Positions 13,344-25,828 of a stretch of 64,000 nt of DNA are shown here, piece after piece (the stretch's first letter is position 1; every line of letters starts with the position of its first letter). The notes below the pieces were generated by a model. It searched no databases. It had not been told where the DNA came from and saw nothing but the letters and a program-made list of their open reading frames with translations. The stretch covers positions 11,131,623-11,195,622 of the forward strand of contig NC_133165.1 in the NCBI RefSeq assembly GCF_040802235.1, in the 5' to 3' direction. The translations under genes were made by a program, and so were the position numbers. Source of the stretch: Manis javanica. Its lineage: Eukaryota > Chordata > Mammalia > Pholidota > Manidae.

Positions 13344-13579
13344 GCAATGCAAATTATAAACATGGAGAAAATGGACTAATTTTTCTTGGTGAATTATTTC
13401 TTTAGCTTTCATTTCCTCACATATAAATTTTCAAAAAGTTATATGTGTTTGACCCATAAATGGGGCCTTGTTGTTCATGTTCATCATCCTCCCATCAAAT
13501 TTAGGTAATGTTAGATTATAGAAAAGATTGTGTGGACATGAAAAGTAATTCTTTCCTAGCTACAAGATCACAAAGACTA

Positions 13580-13594
13580 CTACTTGTAATTTTA
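13580..13594. repeat. Target-site duplication of LINE-1 B, left copy
   Basis: ctacttgtaatttta, paired with ctatttgtaattttt at 19591-19605. Thirteen of fifteen bases agree; the length is normal for L1 endonuclease-primed insertion. Confidence 0.8.
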
Positions 13595-13930
13595 TTTTTG
13601 GCATCATTAATCTACAATTACATGAAGAACATTATGTTCACTAGGCTCCCCCTTTCACCAAGTCCCCCCCACATACCCCTTCACAGTCACTGTCCATCAG
13701 CGTAGTAAAATGCTGTAAAATCACTACTTGTCTGCTCTGTGTTGCACAGCCCTCCCCGTGCCCCCCCACCACATTATACATGCTAATTGTAATGCCCCCT
13801 TTCTTTTTCCCCACCCTTATCCCTCCCTTCCCCCCCATCCTCCCCAGTCCCTTTCCCTTTGGTAACTATTAGTCCATTCTTAGGTTCTGCAATTCTGCTG
13901 CTGTTTTGTTCCTTCAGTTTTCCTTTGTTT

Positions 13931-16900
13931 TTATACTCCACATATGAGTAAAATCATTTCGTACTTATCCTTCTCCGCCTGGCTTCTTTCACTGAGCATA
14001 ATACCCTCTAGCTCCATCCATGTTATTGCAAATGGCAGGATTTGTTTTCTTTTTACGGCTGAATAATTGTGTATATGTACCACATCTTCTTTATCCATTC
14101 ATCTACTGATGGACACTTAGGTTGCTTCCATTTCTTGGCTATTGTAAATAGTGCTGCGATAAACATAGGGGTGCATCTGTCTTTTTCAAACTGGGCTGCT
14201 GCATTCTTAGGGTAAAATTCCTAGGAGTGGAATTCCTGGGTCAAATGGTATTTCTATTTTGAGCATTTTGAGGATTCTCCATACTGCTTTCCACAATGGT
14301 TGAACTAATTTACATTCCCACCAGCAGTGTAGGAGGGTTCCCCTTTCTCCACAACCTTGCCAACATTTGTTGTTGTTTGTCTTTTGGATGGTAGCCATCC
14401 TTACTGGTGTAAGGTGATATCTCATTGTGGTTTTAGTTTGCATTTCTCTGATAATTAGCGATGTGGAGCATCTTTTCATGTGTCTGTTGGCCATCTGAAT
14501 TTCTTCTTTAGAGAACTGTCTATTCAGCTCCTCTGCCCATTTTTTAATTGGATTATTTGCTTTTTGTTTGTTGAAGTGTGTGAGCTCTTTATATATTTTG
14601 GATGTCAACACTTTATCAGATCTGTCATTTATGAATATATTCTCCCATACTGTAAGATACCTTTTTGTTCTATTGATGGTGTCCTTTGCTGTATAGAAGC
14701 TTTTTAACTTGATATAGTCCCACTTGTTCATTTTTGCCTTTGTTTCCCTTGCCTGGGGAGATATGTTCATGAAGAAGTCACTCATGTTTACATCCATGAG
14801 ATTTTTGCCTATGTTTTTTGCTAAGAGTTTTATGGTTTCATGACTTACATTCAGGTCTTTAATCCATTTTGAATTCACTTTTGCGTATGGGGTTAGACAG
14901 TGATACAGTTTCATTCTCTACATGTAGCTGTCCAGTTTTGCCAGCACTATCTATTGAAGAGGCTGTCATTTCCCCATTGTATGTCCATGGCTCCTTTATC
15001 GTGTATTAATTGGCCATATATGTTTGGGTTAATGTCTGGAGTCTCTATTCTGTTCCGTTGGTCTGTGGCTCTGTTCTTGTGCCAGTACCAAATTGTCTTG
15101 ATTACTATGGCTTTGTAGTAGAGCTTGAAGTTGGGGAGTGAGATCCCCCCACTTTATTCTTCCTTCTCAGGATTGCTTTGGCTATTCAGGGTCTTCGGTG
15201 GTTCCACATGAATTTTTGAACTATATGTTCTAGTTCATTGAAGAATGCTGTTGGTAATTTGATAGGGATTGCATCAAATCTGTATATTGCTTTGGGCAGG
15301 ATGGCCATTTGACGATATTAATTCTTCCTAGCCAAGAGCATGGGATGCGTTTCCATTTGTTAGTGTCCTCTTTAATTTCTCTTAAGAGTGTCTTAGAGTT
15401 TTCAGGGTATAGGTCTTTCACTTCCTTGGTTATGTTTATTCCTAGGTATTTTATTATTTTTGATGCTATTGTGAATGGAATTGTTTTTCTGATTTCTCTT
15501 TCTATTAGTTCATTGTTAGTGTATAGGAAAGCCACAGATTTCTGTGTGTTAATTTTGTATCCTGCAACTTTGCTGAATTCCCATATTAGTTCTAGTAGTT
15601 TTGGAGTGGAGTCTTTAGGGTTTTTTATGTGCAATATCATGTCATCTGCAAATAGTGACAGTTTGACTTCTTCTTATCCAATCTGGATTCCTTGTATTTC
15701 TTTGTTTTGTCTGATTGCCGTGGCTAGGACCTCCAGTACTATGTTAAATAACAGTGGGGAGAGTGGGCATCCCTGTCTAGTTTCTGATCTCAGAGGAAAA
15801 GCTTTCAGCTTCTCACTGTTCAGTATGATGTTTGCTGTGGGATTATCATAAATGGCCTTTATTATGTTGAGGTACTTGCCCTCTATACCCATTTTGCTGA
15901 GAGTTTTTATCATGAATGGATGTTGAATTTCGTCAAATGCTTTTTCAGCATCTATGGAGATGATCACGTCGTTTTTGTTCTTTTTGTTAATGTGGTGGAT
16001 GATGTTGATGGATTTTTGAATGTTGTACCATCCTTGCATCCCTGGGATGAATCCCACCTGGTTATGGTGTACCATCATTTTGATGTATTTTTGAATTCGG
16101 TTTCCTAATATTTTGTTGAGTATTTTTGCATCTACATTCATCAGGGATATTGGTCTGTAGGTTTCTTCTTTGGTGGGGTCTTTGCCTGATTTTGGTATTA
16201 AGGTGATTTTGGCTTCATAGAATGAGTTTGGGAGTATTCCCTCCTCTTTTATTTTTTGGAAAACTTTCAGGAGAATGGGTATTATGTCTTCTCTGTGTGT
16301 CTGATAAAATTCCGAGGTAAATCCATCTGGTCCGGGGGTTTTGTTCTTGGGTAGTTTTTTGATTACCACTTCAATTTCATTGCTGGTAATTGGTCTGTTT
16401 AGATTTTCTGTTTCTTTCTGAGCCAGTCTTGGAAGTTTGTATTTTTCTAGGAAGTTGTCCATTTCTCCTAGGTTTCCCAGCTTGTTAGCATATAGGTTTT
16501 CATAGTATTCTCTAATAATTCTTTGTATTTCTTTGGGGTCCATCATGATTTTTTCCTTTCTCATTTCTGATCCTGTTGATGTGTGTTGACTCTCTTTTTT
16601 CCTTAATAAGTCTGGCTAGAGGCTTATCTATTTTATTTATTTTCTCAAAGAATCAGCTCTTGGTTTCATTGATTTTTTCTATTGTTTTATTCTTCTCAAT
16701 TTTATTTATTTCTTCTCTAATCTTTATTATGTGCCTCCGTCTGCTGACCTTGGGCATCATTTGTTCTTCTTTTTCCAATTTTGATAATTGTGACATTAGA
16801 CCATTCATTTGGGATTGTTCTTCCTTCTTTAAATATGCCTGGATTGCTATATACTTTTCTCTTAAGACTGCTTTTGCTGCATCCCACAGAAGTTGGGGCT

Positions 16901-17744
16901 TTGTGTTGTTGTTGTCATTTGTTTCCATATATTGCTGGATCTCCATTTTCATTTGATTGTTGATCCATTGATTAATTAGGAGGATGTTTTTAAGCCTCCA
17001 TATGTTTGTGAGCCTTTTTGCTTTCTTTTTACAATTTATTTCTAGTTTTGTACCTTTGTGGTCTGAAAAGTTGGTTGGTAGGATTTCAATATTTTGGAAT
17101 TTACTGAGACTCTTTTTGTGGCCTAGTATGTGGTCTATTCTGGAGAATGTTCCATGTGCACTTGAGAAGAATGTGTATCCTGTTGCTTTTGGGTGTAGTG
17201 TTCTGTAGATGTCTATTAGGTCCATCTGTTCTAGTGTGTTGTTCAGTGCCTCTGTGTCCTTACTTATTTTCTGTCTGGTGGATCTGTCCTTTGGAGTGAG
17301 TGGTGTGTTAAAGTCTCATAAAATGAATGCATTGCATTCTATTTCTTCCTTTAATTCTGTTAGTATTTGTTTCACATATGCTGGTGTTCCTGTGTTGGGT
17401 GCATATATGTTTATAATGGTTATATCCTCTTGTTGGACTGAGCCCTTTATCATTATGTAGTGTCCTTCTTTATCTCTTGTTACTTTCTTTATTTTGAAGT
17501 CTATTTTGTCTCATACTAGTATTGCAACACTTGCTTTCTTCTCCCTATTGTTTTCATGGAATATCTTTTTCCATCCCTTGACTTTTAATTTGTGCATGTG
17601 TTTGGGTTTGAGGTGAGTCTGTTATAAGCAGCATAGAGATGGGTCTTGCTTTTTTATCCATTCTATTACTCTGTGTCTTTTGATTGGTGCCTTCATTCCA
17701 TTTACATTTAGGGTGATTATTTGAAGATATGTACTTATTGCCAT
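13931..17744 (-). pseudogene. LINE-1 ORF2 remnant (endonuclease-reverse transcriptase, element B)
   Basis: ORF2p nicks target DNA and reverse-transcribes L1 RNA. From ATG 17744 (MAISTYLQIITLNVNGMN) to TAA 13931-13933 is 3814 bp, about 1270 codons, the normal length. Endonuclease: NVNG is present, but the QETH catalytic region reads stop-Q-T-H (Glu lost), the Gly before DFNTPL is a TGA, and SDHKG is kept. Reverse transcriptase: 15674-16564 carries [20 protein letters not shown] and [23 protein letters not shown] interrupts just before the catalytic FADD, which is itself intact at about 15641-15652. The C-terminal part (14207-14914) has the usual zinc-knuckle-like Cys-rich segment ([20 protein letters not shown]). 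At least one frameshift lies between 16564 and 16653. Confidence 0.93.
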
Positions 17745-17935
17745 TGCAGGCTTTAGATTCGTGGTTACCAAAGGTTCAAGGTTAGCTTCTTTACTATCTT
17801 ACTGTCTAACTTAACTCTCTTATTGAGCTATTATAAACACAGTCTGATGATTATTTTTCTCCCTTCTTTTTCCTCCTCCTCCATTCTTCATATGTTGGGT
17901 GTTTCATTCTGAGCTCTTTATAGGAGTGCTCCCAT

Positions 17936-18768
17936 CTAGAGCAGTCCCTCTAAGATACCCTGTAGAGGTGGTTTGTGGGAGGCAAAATCCCTCAATTTTT
18001 GCTTGTCTGGGAATTGTTTAATCCCTCTTCATATTTAAATGATAATTGTGCTGGATACAGTATCCTCGGTTCAAGGCCCTTCTGTTTCATTGCATTAAAT
18101 ATATCATGCCACTCTCTTCTGGCCTGTAGGGTTTCTGTTGAGAAGTCTGATGATAGCCTGATGGGTTTTCCTTTGTAGGTGACCTTTTTTCTCTCTCTGG
18201 TTGCCTTTAATACTCTGTCCTTGTCCTTGATCTTTGCCATTTTAATTATTATGTGTTTTGGTGTTGTCCTCTTTGGGTCCCGTCCTTTGGGTGTTCTGTG
18301 TGCCTTTGTAGTCTGAGCAACTATTTCCTCCCCCAGTTTGGGGAAGTTCTCAGCAATTATTTCTTCAAATGCACTTTCTATCCCTTTTTCTCTTTCTTCT
18401 TCCGGTGCCCCTATAATGCGGATATTGTTCCTTTTGGATTGGTCACACAGTTCTCTTAGTATTGTTTCATTCCTGGAGATCCTTTTCTCTCTCTCTGCCT
18501 CAGCTTCTATGCGTTCCTGTTCTCTGGTTTCTATTCCATCAATGGCCTCTTGCATCTTATCCATTCTGCTTATAAATCCTTCCAGAGTTTGTTTCATTTC
18601 TGTGATCTCCCTCTGGACATCATCCCTTATCTCTTGTATATTTCTCTGCAGTTTTGTCAGCACGGTTGTGACCTTTATTTTGAATTCTTTTTCACGAAGT
18701 CTGGTTAGGTCTATCTCCTTCTCAGGGGTTGTGATTTTGGTCTATATCAAATTCTTCTGCCTTTTCAT
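17936..18768 (-). pseudogene. LINE-1 ORF1 remnant (element B)
   Basis: ORF1p is the L1 RNA-binding trimer. The ancestral start is ATG at 18768-18766 (MKRQKNL). A TAG at 18744-18742 stops it at codon 9. The frame then stays open from 18663 to 17992, encoding a coiled-coil region and the RNA-binding RRM (RISRNETILRELCDQSKRNN, then NIRIIGAPEE). Near the C-terminus a one-base deletion shifts the frame around YEEG; the ancestral ending (...FPDKQKLRDFA...) can be followed in another frame to a TAG at 17936-17938. The ancestral length would be about 277 residues, near the family norm. Broken by one nonsense change and one frameshift. Confidence 0.9.
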
Positions 18769-19590
18769 GGTGATAGAAATAGTCCATGGAGCTGGCGCAA
18801 GGGAGGGCTTGGAGAACGTCCCTTCTTGTTGATTTGTGGCCTTCCTCTCCTGGGAGAACAGCCACCTCTAGCAGCTTGTGCTGGGCAGCTGCACGCAGAT
18901 AGAGATTCTAATTCTTGCCCTGCTGCTATGGAGTTTAACTCCAGAGTTGCTGTGGGCATGGCTGCCTCAGGCTGCTGCTCTGATATGGCGGAGCCGCATT
19001 GGAGGGGGAATGGCCAGGAGGCTGTTTATCTCCGTGAGGGGCCTCCAAGCTGTGCTGCTACCCAGGGGGTTAGGGTGCCCAGAGTTCCCTGGGATTCCCA
19101 GCTGCTGGGCTAAGTGTCCTAGGATGCTTCCATCCAGCTGTAGGGTCCCTGTCCCTTTAAGACTTTCAAAAAGCATTCGCTTTCCTTTGTCCCGGGTATG
19201 CTGGCTACGGGGACCCACTCACACGTCTTACTGTCCTGTTTCCCTAGTTTCCAGCACCCCACTCACACACTGTGTCTGCGCTCTGGTGCGGATGGCTAGG
19301 GCTGGCTATTTAGCAGTCCTAGGCTCCCTCTCCCTCCCGGCTCCGACTCCTCTCCTCCCGCCGGGAGCTGGGGGGAGGGGCGCTCGGGTCCTGCCGGGCC
19401 AGGACTTGTATCTTACCCCCTTCACAGGGCGCTGGGTACTCACAGGTGTGTATGTGGTCTGGCTGTTGTCCTGTGTCTTCTGGTCTCTCTTTTAGGAAGA
19501 GTTGTATTTGTTGTATTTTCAAAAATACATGTGGTTTTGGGAGGAGATTTCCACTGCTCTACTCATGCTGCCATCTTGGCCAACTCCCTC
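18769..19590 (-). promoter_or_regulatory. LINE-1 element B 5' UTR
   Basis: GC-rich leader matching element A at 310-1144 across its length, with CpGs often decayed to TpG or CpA (for example CGGCGTG in A is CAGCATG here). The plus strand, antisense to L1, has a 205-codon open frame at 18878-19495 that runs outward. Probably silent now. Confidence 0.75.
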
Positions 19591-19605
19591 CTATTTGTAA
19601 TTTTT
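19591..19605. repeat. Target-site duplication of LINE-1 B, right copy
   Basis: ctatttgtaattttt immediately beyond the L1 5' end; see the left copy at 13580-13594. Confidence 0.8.
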
Positions 19606-22600
19606 AATCTCAACGTCAAATGTAATCAAGTAAGAGTAGAAGTCTTTGTTTTAGTGTAATTGAAAGGTATTGCTCTTTCCTAGAATATGGAAATTTTAAC
19701 TGCTACCATGAGTACTCTGTTTTTCAGAATAATTAAAAGGCAGTAAGAATATCTTTACCTTAAAACTTAACAAATATAATCTCATCTTTATTAATTCCAG
19801 AGGCACTTGGTATCACACAAATGCTCTAAAAATTGTGGTTTTGGATCTCAGGATGGACAATTTTAGGCAATAGCCAATTAACAACATTCTCCAGAATTAG
19901 TGGAATGCCTCATTCTTTAAATCCCACTTCCCCACCCTTACCCTGTACAAGAAAATATGGAAAACCTTCCTGATTTTTCCACACATTCTTGAAAGTTTAT
20001 CTGTGTTATTTACTTTTTCTCTTAAAAATATCCCCTGGATGTTCATTTTAATCTTACTTTTCTTGCTTAAGAGTTTTCCAGAAAGTGGCAGGGACTCATT
20101 CAAGGTGAATTATCAGTGGCTCTGCATACTTCAGTAGTTTTCAGAATCCTCCTGGTAAACTTAACTGATTCTGCAAGCATATGTTGTAATGGGGACTCAC
20201 ATTTGATAGGATAAATGATGCATACATGCCTATATGGTCCTATATATGCTTACAATTCTATTCCATTTGTTTGCTTTAAATTAATAGCTTATCCACTTCT
20301 TAGAAATAATATTTTGTCAAGAGCAACTATGATACACACATAGTATCTTCCAAGAGTTAAAAAATTATTTTTTTGCAAATGACCTTAAACTGTTCATCTA
20401 AGGGGAACAATACCAATGTATTATAAAGTTAATCAAATGGCATACCATCTAGATGATTTGGCAGAATTTTTAGTCTCTTTTTGTGACTTTATTTCACCCA
20501 ATTTAAAATATACTAGACGTGAACCTTGAGGTAGTTTTTAAATTTCTTTTAAGATTGAAAAACTCCATTTTTCCAATCTGTAAAAACTGAAATAATAATT
20601 AGTAAATTGTGTAATTGTAATGATTCAATGAATTAGTGTACAAGTTAGTTCTTTAAAACTTGGGTTTTCCTTGTCCATGTCCTTCTTTCTTTCTACCCAA
20701 GTGTACTTGAGATTTTAAAACAATTTTTCATTGCTTCCTCAGAATATATTATTTTATGGTAGAGGTTCTAACTTATTTATATTTCCACCCACAGCACAAA
20801 GCACACAGTAGGCATTAAATATATTAATGGAAAAAAGAGTGCATAATCAATAAACATTACTTCCATTTTGTGCTAAAAACAAAATACTAATATATGCTCT
20901 ACTTCACATAGGAGTATAACATTACCTGATATACAATATTATTCAGACCATTAATTTAGTACACAAAAGAAAACTTTTATATTATATACTCAAAATTCCA
21001 TTATCTTTTTAAGCTACATCTGGCTGTAGTCGGCAGGACCAAGAACCCGAAATTTGTCTTCATGAATGGGTCCCTTGGGCAGGCTGTCCCTTGGGATGGT
21101 GGGGAGATACCTGGAAACTCCCCTGTGGATGGTGGGGAGGCCCCAATGGCTGCAGTGGTGGAGGGTGTGCATCCATAAATAAAAGGATACCATGTAAGTG
21201 AAACACATTTAAATGTCACGATATATTTATAGAAAAGGAAGTCCATCATTATGTAGAGCTGCACGTACCATTCTTTCCTGCACATTTTCTGACTTGTTAA
21301 TGTGCATCTTGAAATAAAGATAAGGACTCTAAACATTACTCCTGTTATCATTTTGTAGGATTGTAACCCTGTACACCAATGGCTAGAAAATCCTATTTTG
21401 TTCTTTGGACTCATAATTATTTTTCAAAAACTGCCCACTAACAAATACAAAACATCCATTTCAAATGCCTATGGAATATTTACCTTAGTTGACAATAGGC
21501 TGATGATAAATCAATTCTCACCAAATTTGATAGACAGAAATAATCCAGAATGACTCCCTGACCACAGCAGAGTTATTCTAGAGGCCAGATATTTATTTTA
21601 AAGTATTACTGTTATTTTAGGATTCACTGATGACATCAAAAAGGAAGCCGTCACCAAAGGGAGTCTAAGGGATGCATCTGTGGATCACAGACTGGGAGAC
21701 GGGACACACCCGGGAATAAACAGCACAGCAACAGTCGATCTCATTATTCCCTAAATCTCAGAGAATTTACCATTCTGTTTCACATGAAATTAGAGAATTG
21801 AGTCCCTTTATCATAAATTTATTCTGAATATGCAGATAATTGAAGCCAACGTACTTTTTGATTGAATGATTGCCACTCTTTTCATTGTATCCTCTTTAGA
21901 AACTCCCCTGGGGATTTTAAACAAAAGACAAATTTATTACATGAGGAAATGACAAGTAAATTATCATCCATATTAAATTCCATTCATATGAAGAAAAGAG
22001 CATGTTCAAATGTCCATGTCTTATCCCAGGGAAGGAAAAAATAATAATAAACTTATTCTAGCTATGACTGTTTCAAATAACTAAGCCCTTATTATAGTAA
22101 TAAGATTCCTGGTAAATTTTCTTATTAAATGGTAGTTTCTGTGATTATACTTCACTCTCATTTCCCTTAAAACTGTAAATTATTGAACCATAATTACTAG
22201 AGTTCAGTAGTGAAATATAATAGTGAATCAATAAAATCCAGAATTTTACTTTAAACATAGGCAACAACCGAATAACTATTATGACTAATCTCCTGAAGAG
22301 ACACAGTTTTAAATTGCAAAAATTAAAGCAGTGAATGAAAGCAAATAAACTTGATAGGAACTACATAATGTATCTAACTCAACTGAGAAATGACAGATAT
22401 TTTTATTATATTATATTTTCAAAGGGCTGACATTAACATAGGAAGTTAGCTTCTTCCTGCCTGTCTTACTGTCTCATCTCCCATCAAGGGTAGAGTATAA
22501 AGAATTTACATACCCATGGTGAGGTCCCAGATTTTGAAACTTTTATTGAATAACCAACGTTTTAAACTGATTCATTAGATGCCTTTGGTGGAGTTATCAA

Positions 22601-22969
22601 ATAAGTATATAACAGCTTCCATAAGGAAATACTTGAAACTCTTTTTTAAATATATTTTTCTCAATCAAATGTCAATCATTTACTCAAATTTCTCACCTAA
22701 ATCTTATTTTACCATCCTCAAATATTTCACATAAAATCCCTTCCCACTTTGAAATATATCCAATTTGTTCTACTTAAACATAACTTCATATCCTTAATTT
22801 ATTTTCAACTACCAATAAGTGAGATTAGGTATCCAAGTGTTAAATGTATGAATTATTTTTCCAATTCATTGTCATTTTCAGCTCCCAGAGTGGTTACTAA
22901 CACTCATCTTGTTCCACCATCTATTATAAATTCCCCTTCCCCTTTTGACCAGCATTTCTACTAGGCAAG
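19606..22969. other. AT-rich intergenic DNA
   Basis: Mostly unique sequence. A short L2/MIR-like 3' end is suspected near 20790-20825 (cacagtaggcattaaata). A GC-rich patch at 21020-21180 stands out and is listed separately. The open frames are not recognisable proteins. Confidence 0.55.
21020..21180. other. GC-rich patch with repeated ggatggtggggag unit
   Basis: Local composition contrasts sharply with its AT-rich surroundings. It contains tgggatggtggggag and tggatggtggggag about 45 bp apart. The minus strand is open for 64-137 codons across it (21001-21414 and 21014-21208), but I recognise no protein. It could be a fragment of a processed pseudogene or a decayed repeat. Confidence 0.35.
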
Positions 22970-25600
22970 GTAGACCAGGTGGCCTGGTTGAGGACCCAGA
23001 CCTTCACTTCTGAGGGATGTGGGCCCTGGTCCATATTCTTGGCAGTTCAGTTCATGGTTGCTGAACCTGTGCTGCTCAAGTGAGTATCAAGAAATACCCC
23101 CAGGGCATCAATGGAATGCATTTATTAAGTAGATACAACCATCCTGTCTCATAAAACTGAGTCTGTTTTCACTGGCAGTATAACTGTGTCTGCTGATATA
23201 GTGAAACAAGAAACCCAGAGTTAATTGTGTCATCCAAACTAAATTCAGTAGCACTCTTATTGTGTTGACTGTTGGAAGCATTTTTTTCCTCTGGGAACAG
23301 GACTTTTTGACCCAAAGATACTTAAGCAGGAATGGAAAGCATAAATTCCCCAAATGACAGGTGGTGAGTGGGAACACCAACCCTTAATTCCTAGAGCAAT
23401 ATGTGCCTCTTAGGGACATAATACTACATAACAGCCTTTAGTGATAGGCAGTTTGGGAGTCCAGGCTACTTCCCTGTGAAGTTTTGTTCCCTTTAAGTCT
23501 TTTAGAACCTGACCCCACATATGCCACATCCACTTTATAATGTTTATGACAGTTTTTTGATGTTTATGGCTTTCGACTTGGTAGGTCTTAAAATGTCCAG
23601 CTTATAATGAATGGTAACGGCCATATCATGTTGCTAACACATGGACAGATGTCCTGTCTCTATCACGATGCAGTAATTTGCAAGGGGCTGCTTAGGTTAT
23701 GCACATTTCCCTTCTGTATCTGGCCCAGCCTTTCTCCGGAAACATAGTGGTCTACAATGCAGTCTTCCTAGTGCAGTTTGCAGAGGTGGCATATGGCGGC
23801 TTCCTCCAGCACAGACACTTTCAGGGCCATGAGACTGGCCTAGCTGTATGGCCTAAGGAGCACGCTGCTTATTCAGCATGTTGGACCTCCTCAGATCTAT
23901 TAGCTTTCCACACCACCTGATAAACAGGTCAAAGCTGAATGTTTATTCCAAAGCCAAATAGGCCTATGGGTGACTCTACATCTCTCTTATAAGCAAGCTC
24001 AGTAATTCACCTTTTAATTTAGAAGAGAGGTCCTAGAATATCCTAGATAGTGAACCCTAAGAAACTCCACCAATGTGGCAGATTCTTGAATTTTCCAAAG
24101 GCTTATTTCCCATCCTCTGGAATGCATATATTACCAAGGCACCCAGAGTACCTGTGGCTTCTTGCTCATCAGATCCAATAAACCCAATAATAAAAGGAAT
24201 ACACAGATTGGCAGCGGCTTGCTAGACTGCAGTGGGACAGATCTTAGGAGAATTAACAGCCCAAAGTCAAAACCATGCATATAGACTGTCCATTCCAAGT
24301 GAATGTGAACTACTTGTGATTTTCCTTTCTGGTGAGTATTGAAAAGAACACATTTGCCAATTAAGAGCCTTATAACGAGTCCCAGAGGCTGTTTCAGTGT
24401 GCTTTAATAAAGATCCCACACCCAAAACTGCAGTTGCTACTCCTTGTTGAGTTTGTGACAGTTTGTGTCATCTGTCACCATCCATACAGTTCTTCCAAGT
24501 GTCTAACTGGTGAATTAAGTGAGAGTTTTGATGAGAACCACCACCCTTGCACTCTTTATGATTTTAAAGGGTGGCATGAATCCTTGTCATTCCTGTTGGG
24601 ATGCAATACTGTTTTTGACTTGCCGTCTTGGCTTTGAGTTACAGATTCAGGAGTTTGCACTTGGCCTTTACTGATGCTCTATCGAGCAAGAAACAATATG
24701 AGAATTATACCAACTGGAAAATATGTGCATGGCAATTATCGTTTTGGGGAATGACCTCTACAGAATGAGCTCTACGCAATTATTGGAGCCACAGAGACAT
24801 GGTATTGGCCCAGGCCTCCGATTATACCGGACCTCTACCTACCCCTTATCTAACAAGGGAGGGTACAATGGGCCTTTGGATACTCTCAGTATATCATCAG
24901 ATCAGAATCTGTGCCAAATCATTATCAGGCGACAGGTAGTTCTCTGTCCCCAGCACATGGTTATCTGATTAAATGGCTGGAGTTCTCTGGGGAAGGACAC
25001 GAAGCACTACATACACTTGCTGTTTGCTACAGGGCTCTTGTTCGGTTGACCATTCAAAGGGCTGGGTCTGATACGTGACTCAGGTTTGGAAACTAAGCAT
25101 CCAGTAATGACTTTTTTATTCTGGAATCCTACCTCCTACCTCAGGCTTCTGCTCATCCATTCTTGAAACTCTCTTGATCATATATTTTAAGTAACACCGT
25201 TTTGGCTGCTCATGGATGTGCGCCTAGGAACACTATATATATTCCATACGAGTTCCTCTGATCATCGCTCCAAACCTGCTAATGATTATGAGAATTTTAC
25301 CCGGTTTTTTTTTTTTGCTGGTATTTAAGTGGTACTGCCTGGTCTCTACTATTCCTGGATCCTCTCATCCACTTTGCTACTTTGTATCTTGTCCAATTTC
25401 ACCCCGAACCAAAGTCTTATCAATTGCCTTGCGGTAAAATGCTTGGGATTATTGCTACTCGACCTATGACCAGTGACCGGCTTCTCATTTCCATCTGGCC
25501 AGCCCGTGATGAGTCTCCAGAATTCCATCTTTAGCGTCTGCCTCTTGGAGTGATTCCTGGTACTAAAGGCTATCTTAGGTCAGGGTTCCTAGAAGCAGAG
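22970..25600. mobile_element. Probable relic of an endogenous-retrovirus internal region (ERVL/MaLR-like)
   Basis: About 2.6 kb with higher GC and a different texture from the flanks, no long frames, and phrases that resemble remembered MaLR/ERVL internal sequence (for example around 23720-23770, 24470-24530 and 24800-24900). No pair of flanking LTRs was identified. All frames are heavily broken. Family and orientation are uncertain. Confidence 0.35.
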
Positions 25601-25828
25601 ACAGGGATTCTTGCCACTAGCCCTGAATTCTTTAATTATGTTCTTTAATTCTTCAACAGTTCTGATGAATAGATGTTACAAAAGAAACAGATGTCTGAGT
25701 ATTTATTTTAGTCCTTTGTGCAATCTCATAAATAAGAATTTTCTCCTTTCTATTGTTTCTTCTTAATATAAAACTGCTTTTGTAAAAAAAGGATACTGAG
25801 ATGTTATATATTGTCCATATAGTTCTTG

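Larger units (their letters stand above)
3731..13579. other. AT-rich intergenic DNA with scattered small motifs
   Basis: No coding exon was recognised in nearly 10 kb. The longest frames (6368-6694, 8105-8413) are unlike any family I know and have chance-like composition. Items listed separately are a 438-bp segment related to 25829-26245, a purine-rich tract, a double palindrome at 10369-10396 and CTCF-like motifs at 10966 and 13329. Confidence 0.6.
13595..19590 (-). mobile_element. Full-length LINE-1 element B (about 6 kb)
   Basis: Complete L1 in minus orientation: 3' UTR (about 13597-13930), ORF2 remnant, ORF1 remnant, GC-rich 5' UTR (18769-19590) ending in an AAGATGGCAGC motif. It is flanked by 15-bp target-site duplications, ctacttgtaatttta at 13580-13594 and ctatttgtaattttt at 19591-19605, two mismatches apart. 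Both ORFs carry several nonsense changes and at least one frameshift each, so it is dead. The 3' UTR type is shared with 3287-3466 and the 5' part with element A, so one L1 lineage has been active in this genome. Confidence 0.95.

Noticed and set aside
15309..15851. 180-codon plus-strand frame and similar frames between 14480 and 18460
   Set aside because: Opposite-strand shadows of the L1 ORF2 and ORF1 remnants; the minus-strand reading carries the known L1 motifs.
23699..23920. 73-codon plus frame with protein-like look
   Set aside because: Lies in the probable ERV relic, overlaps no conserved domain, and the neighbouring sequence is equally broken.
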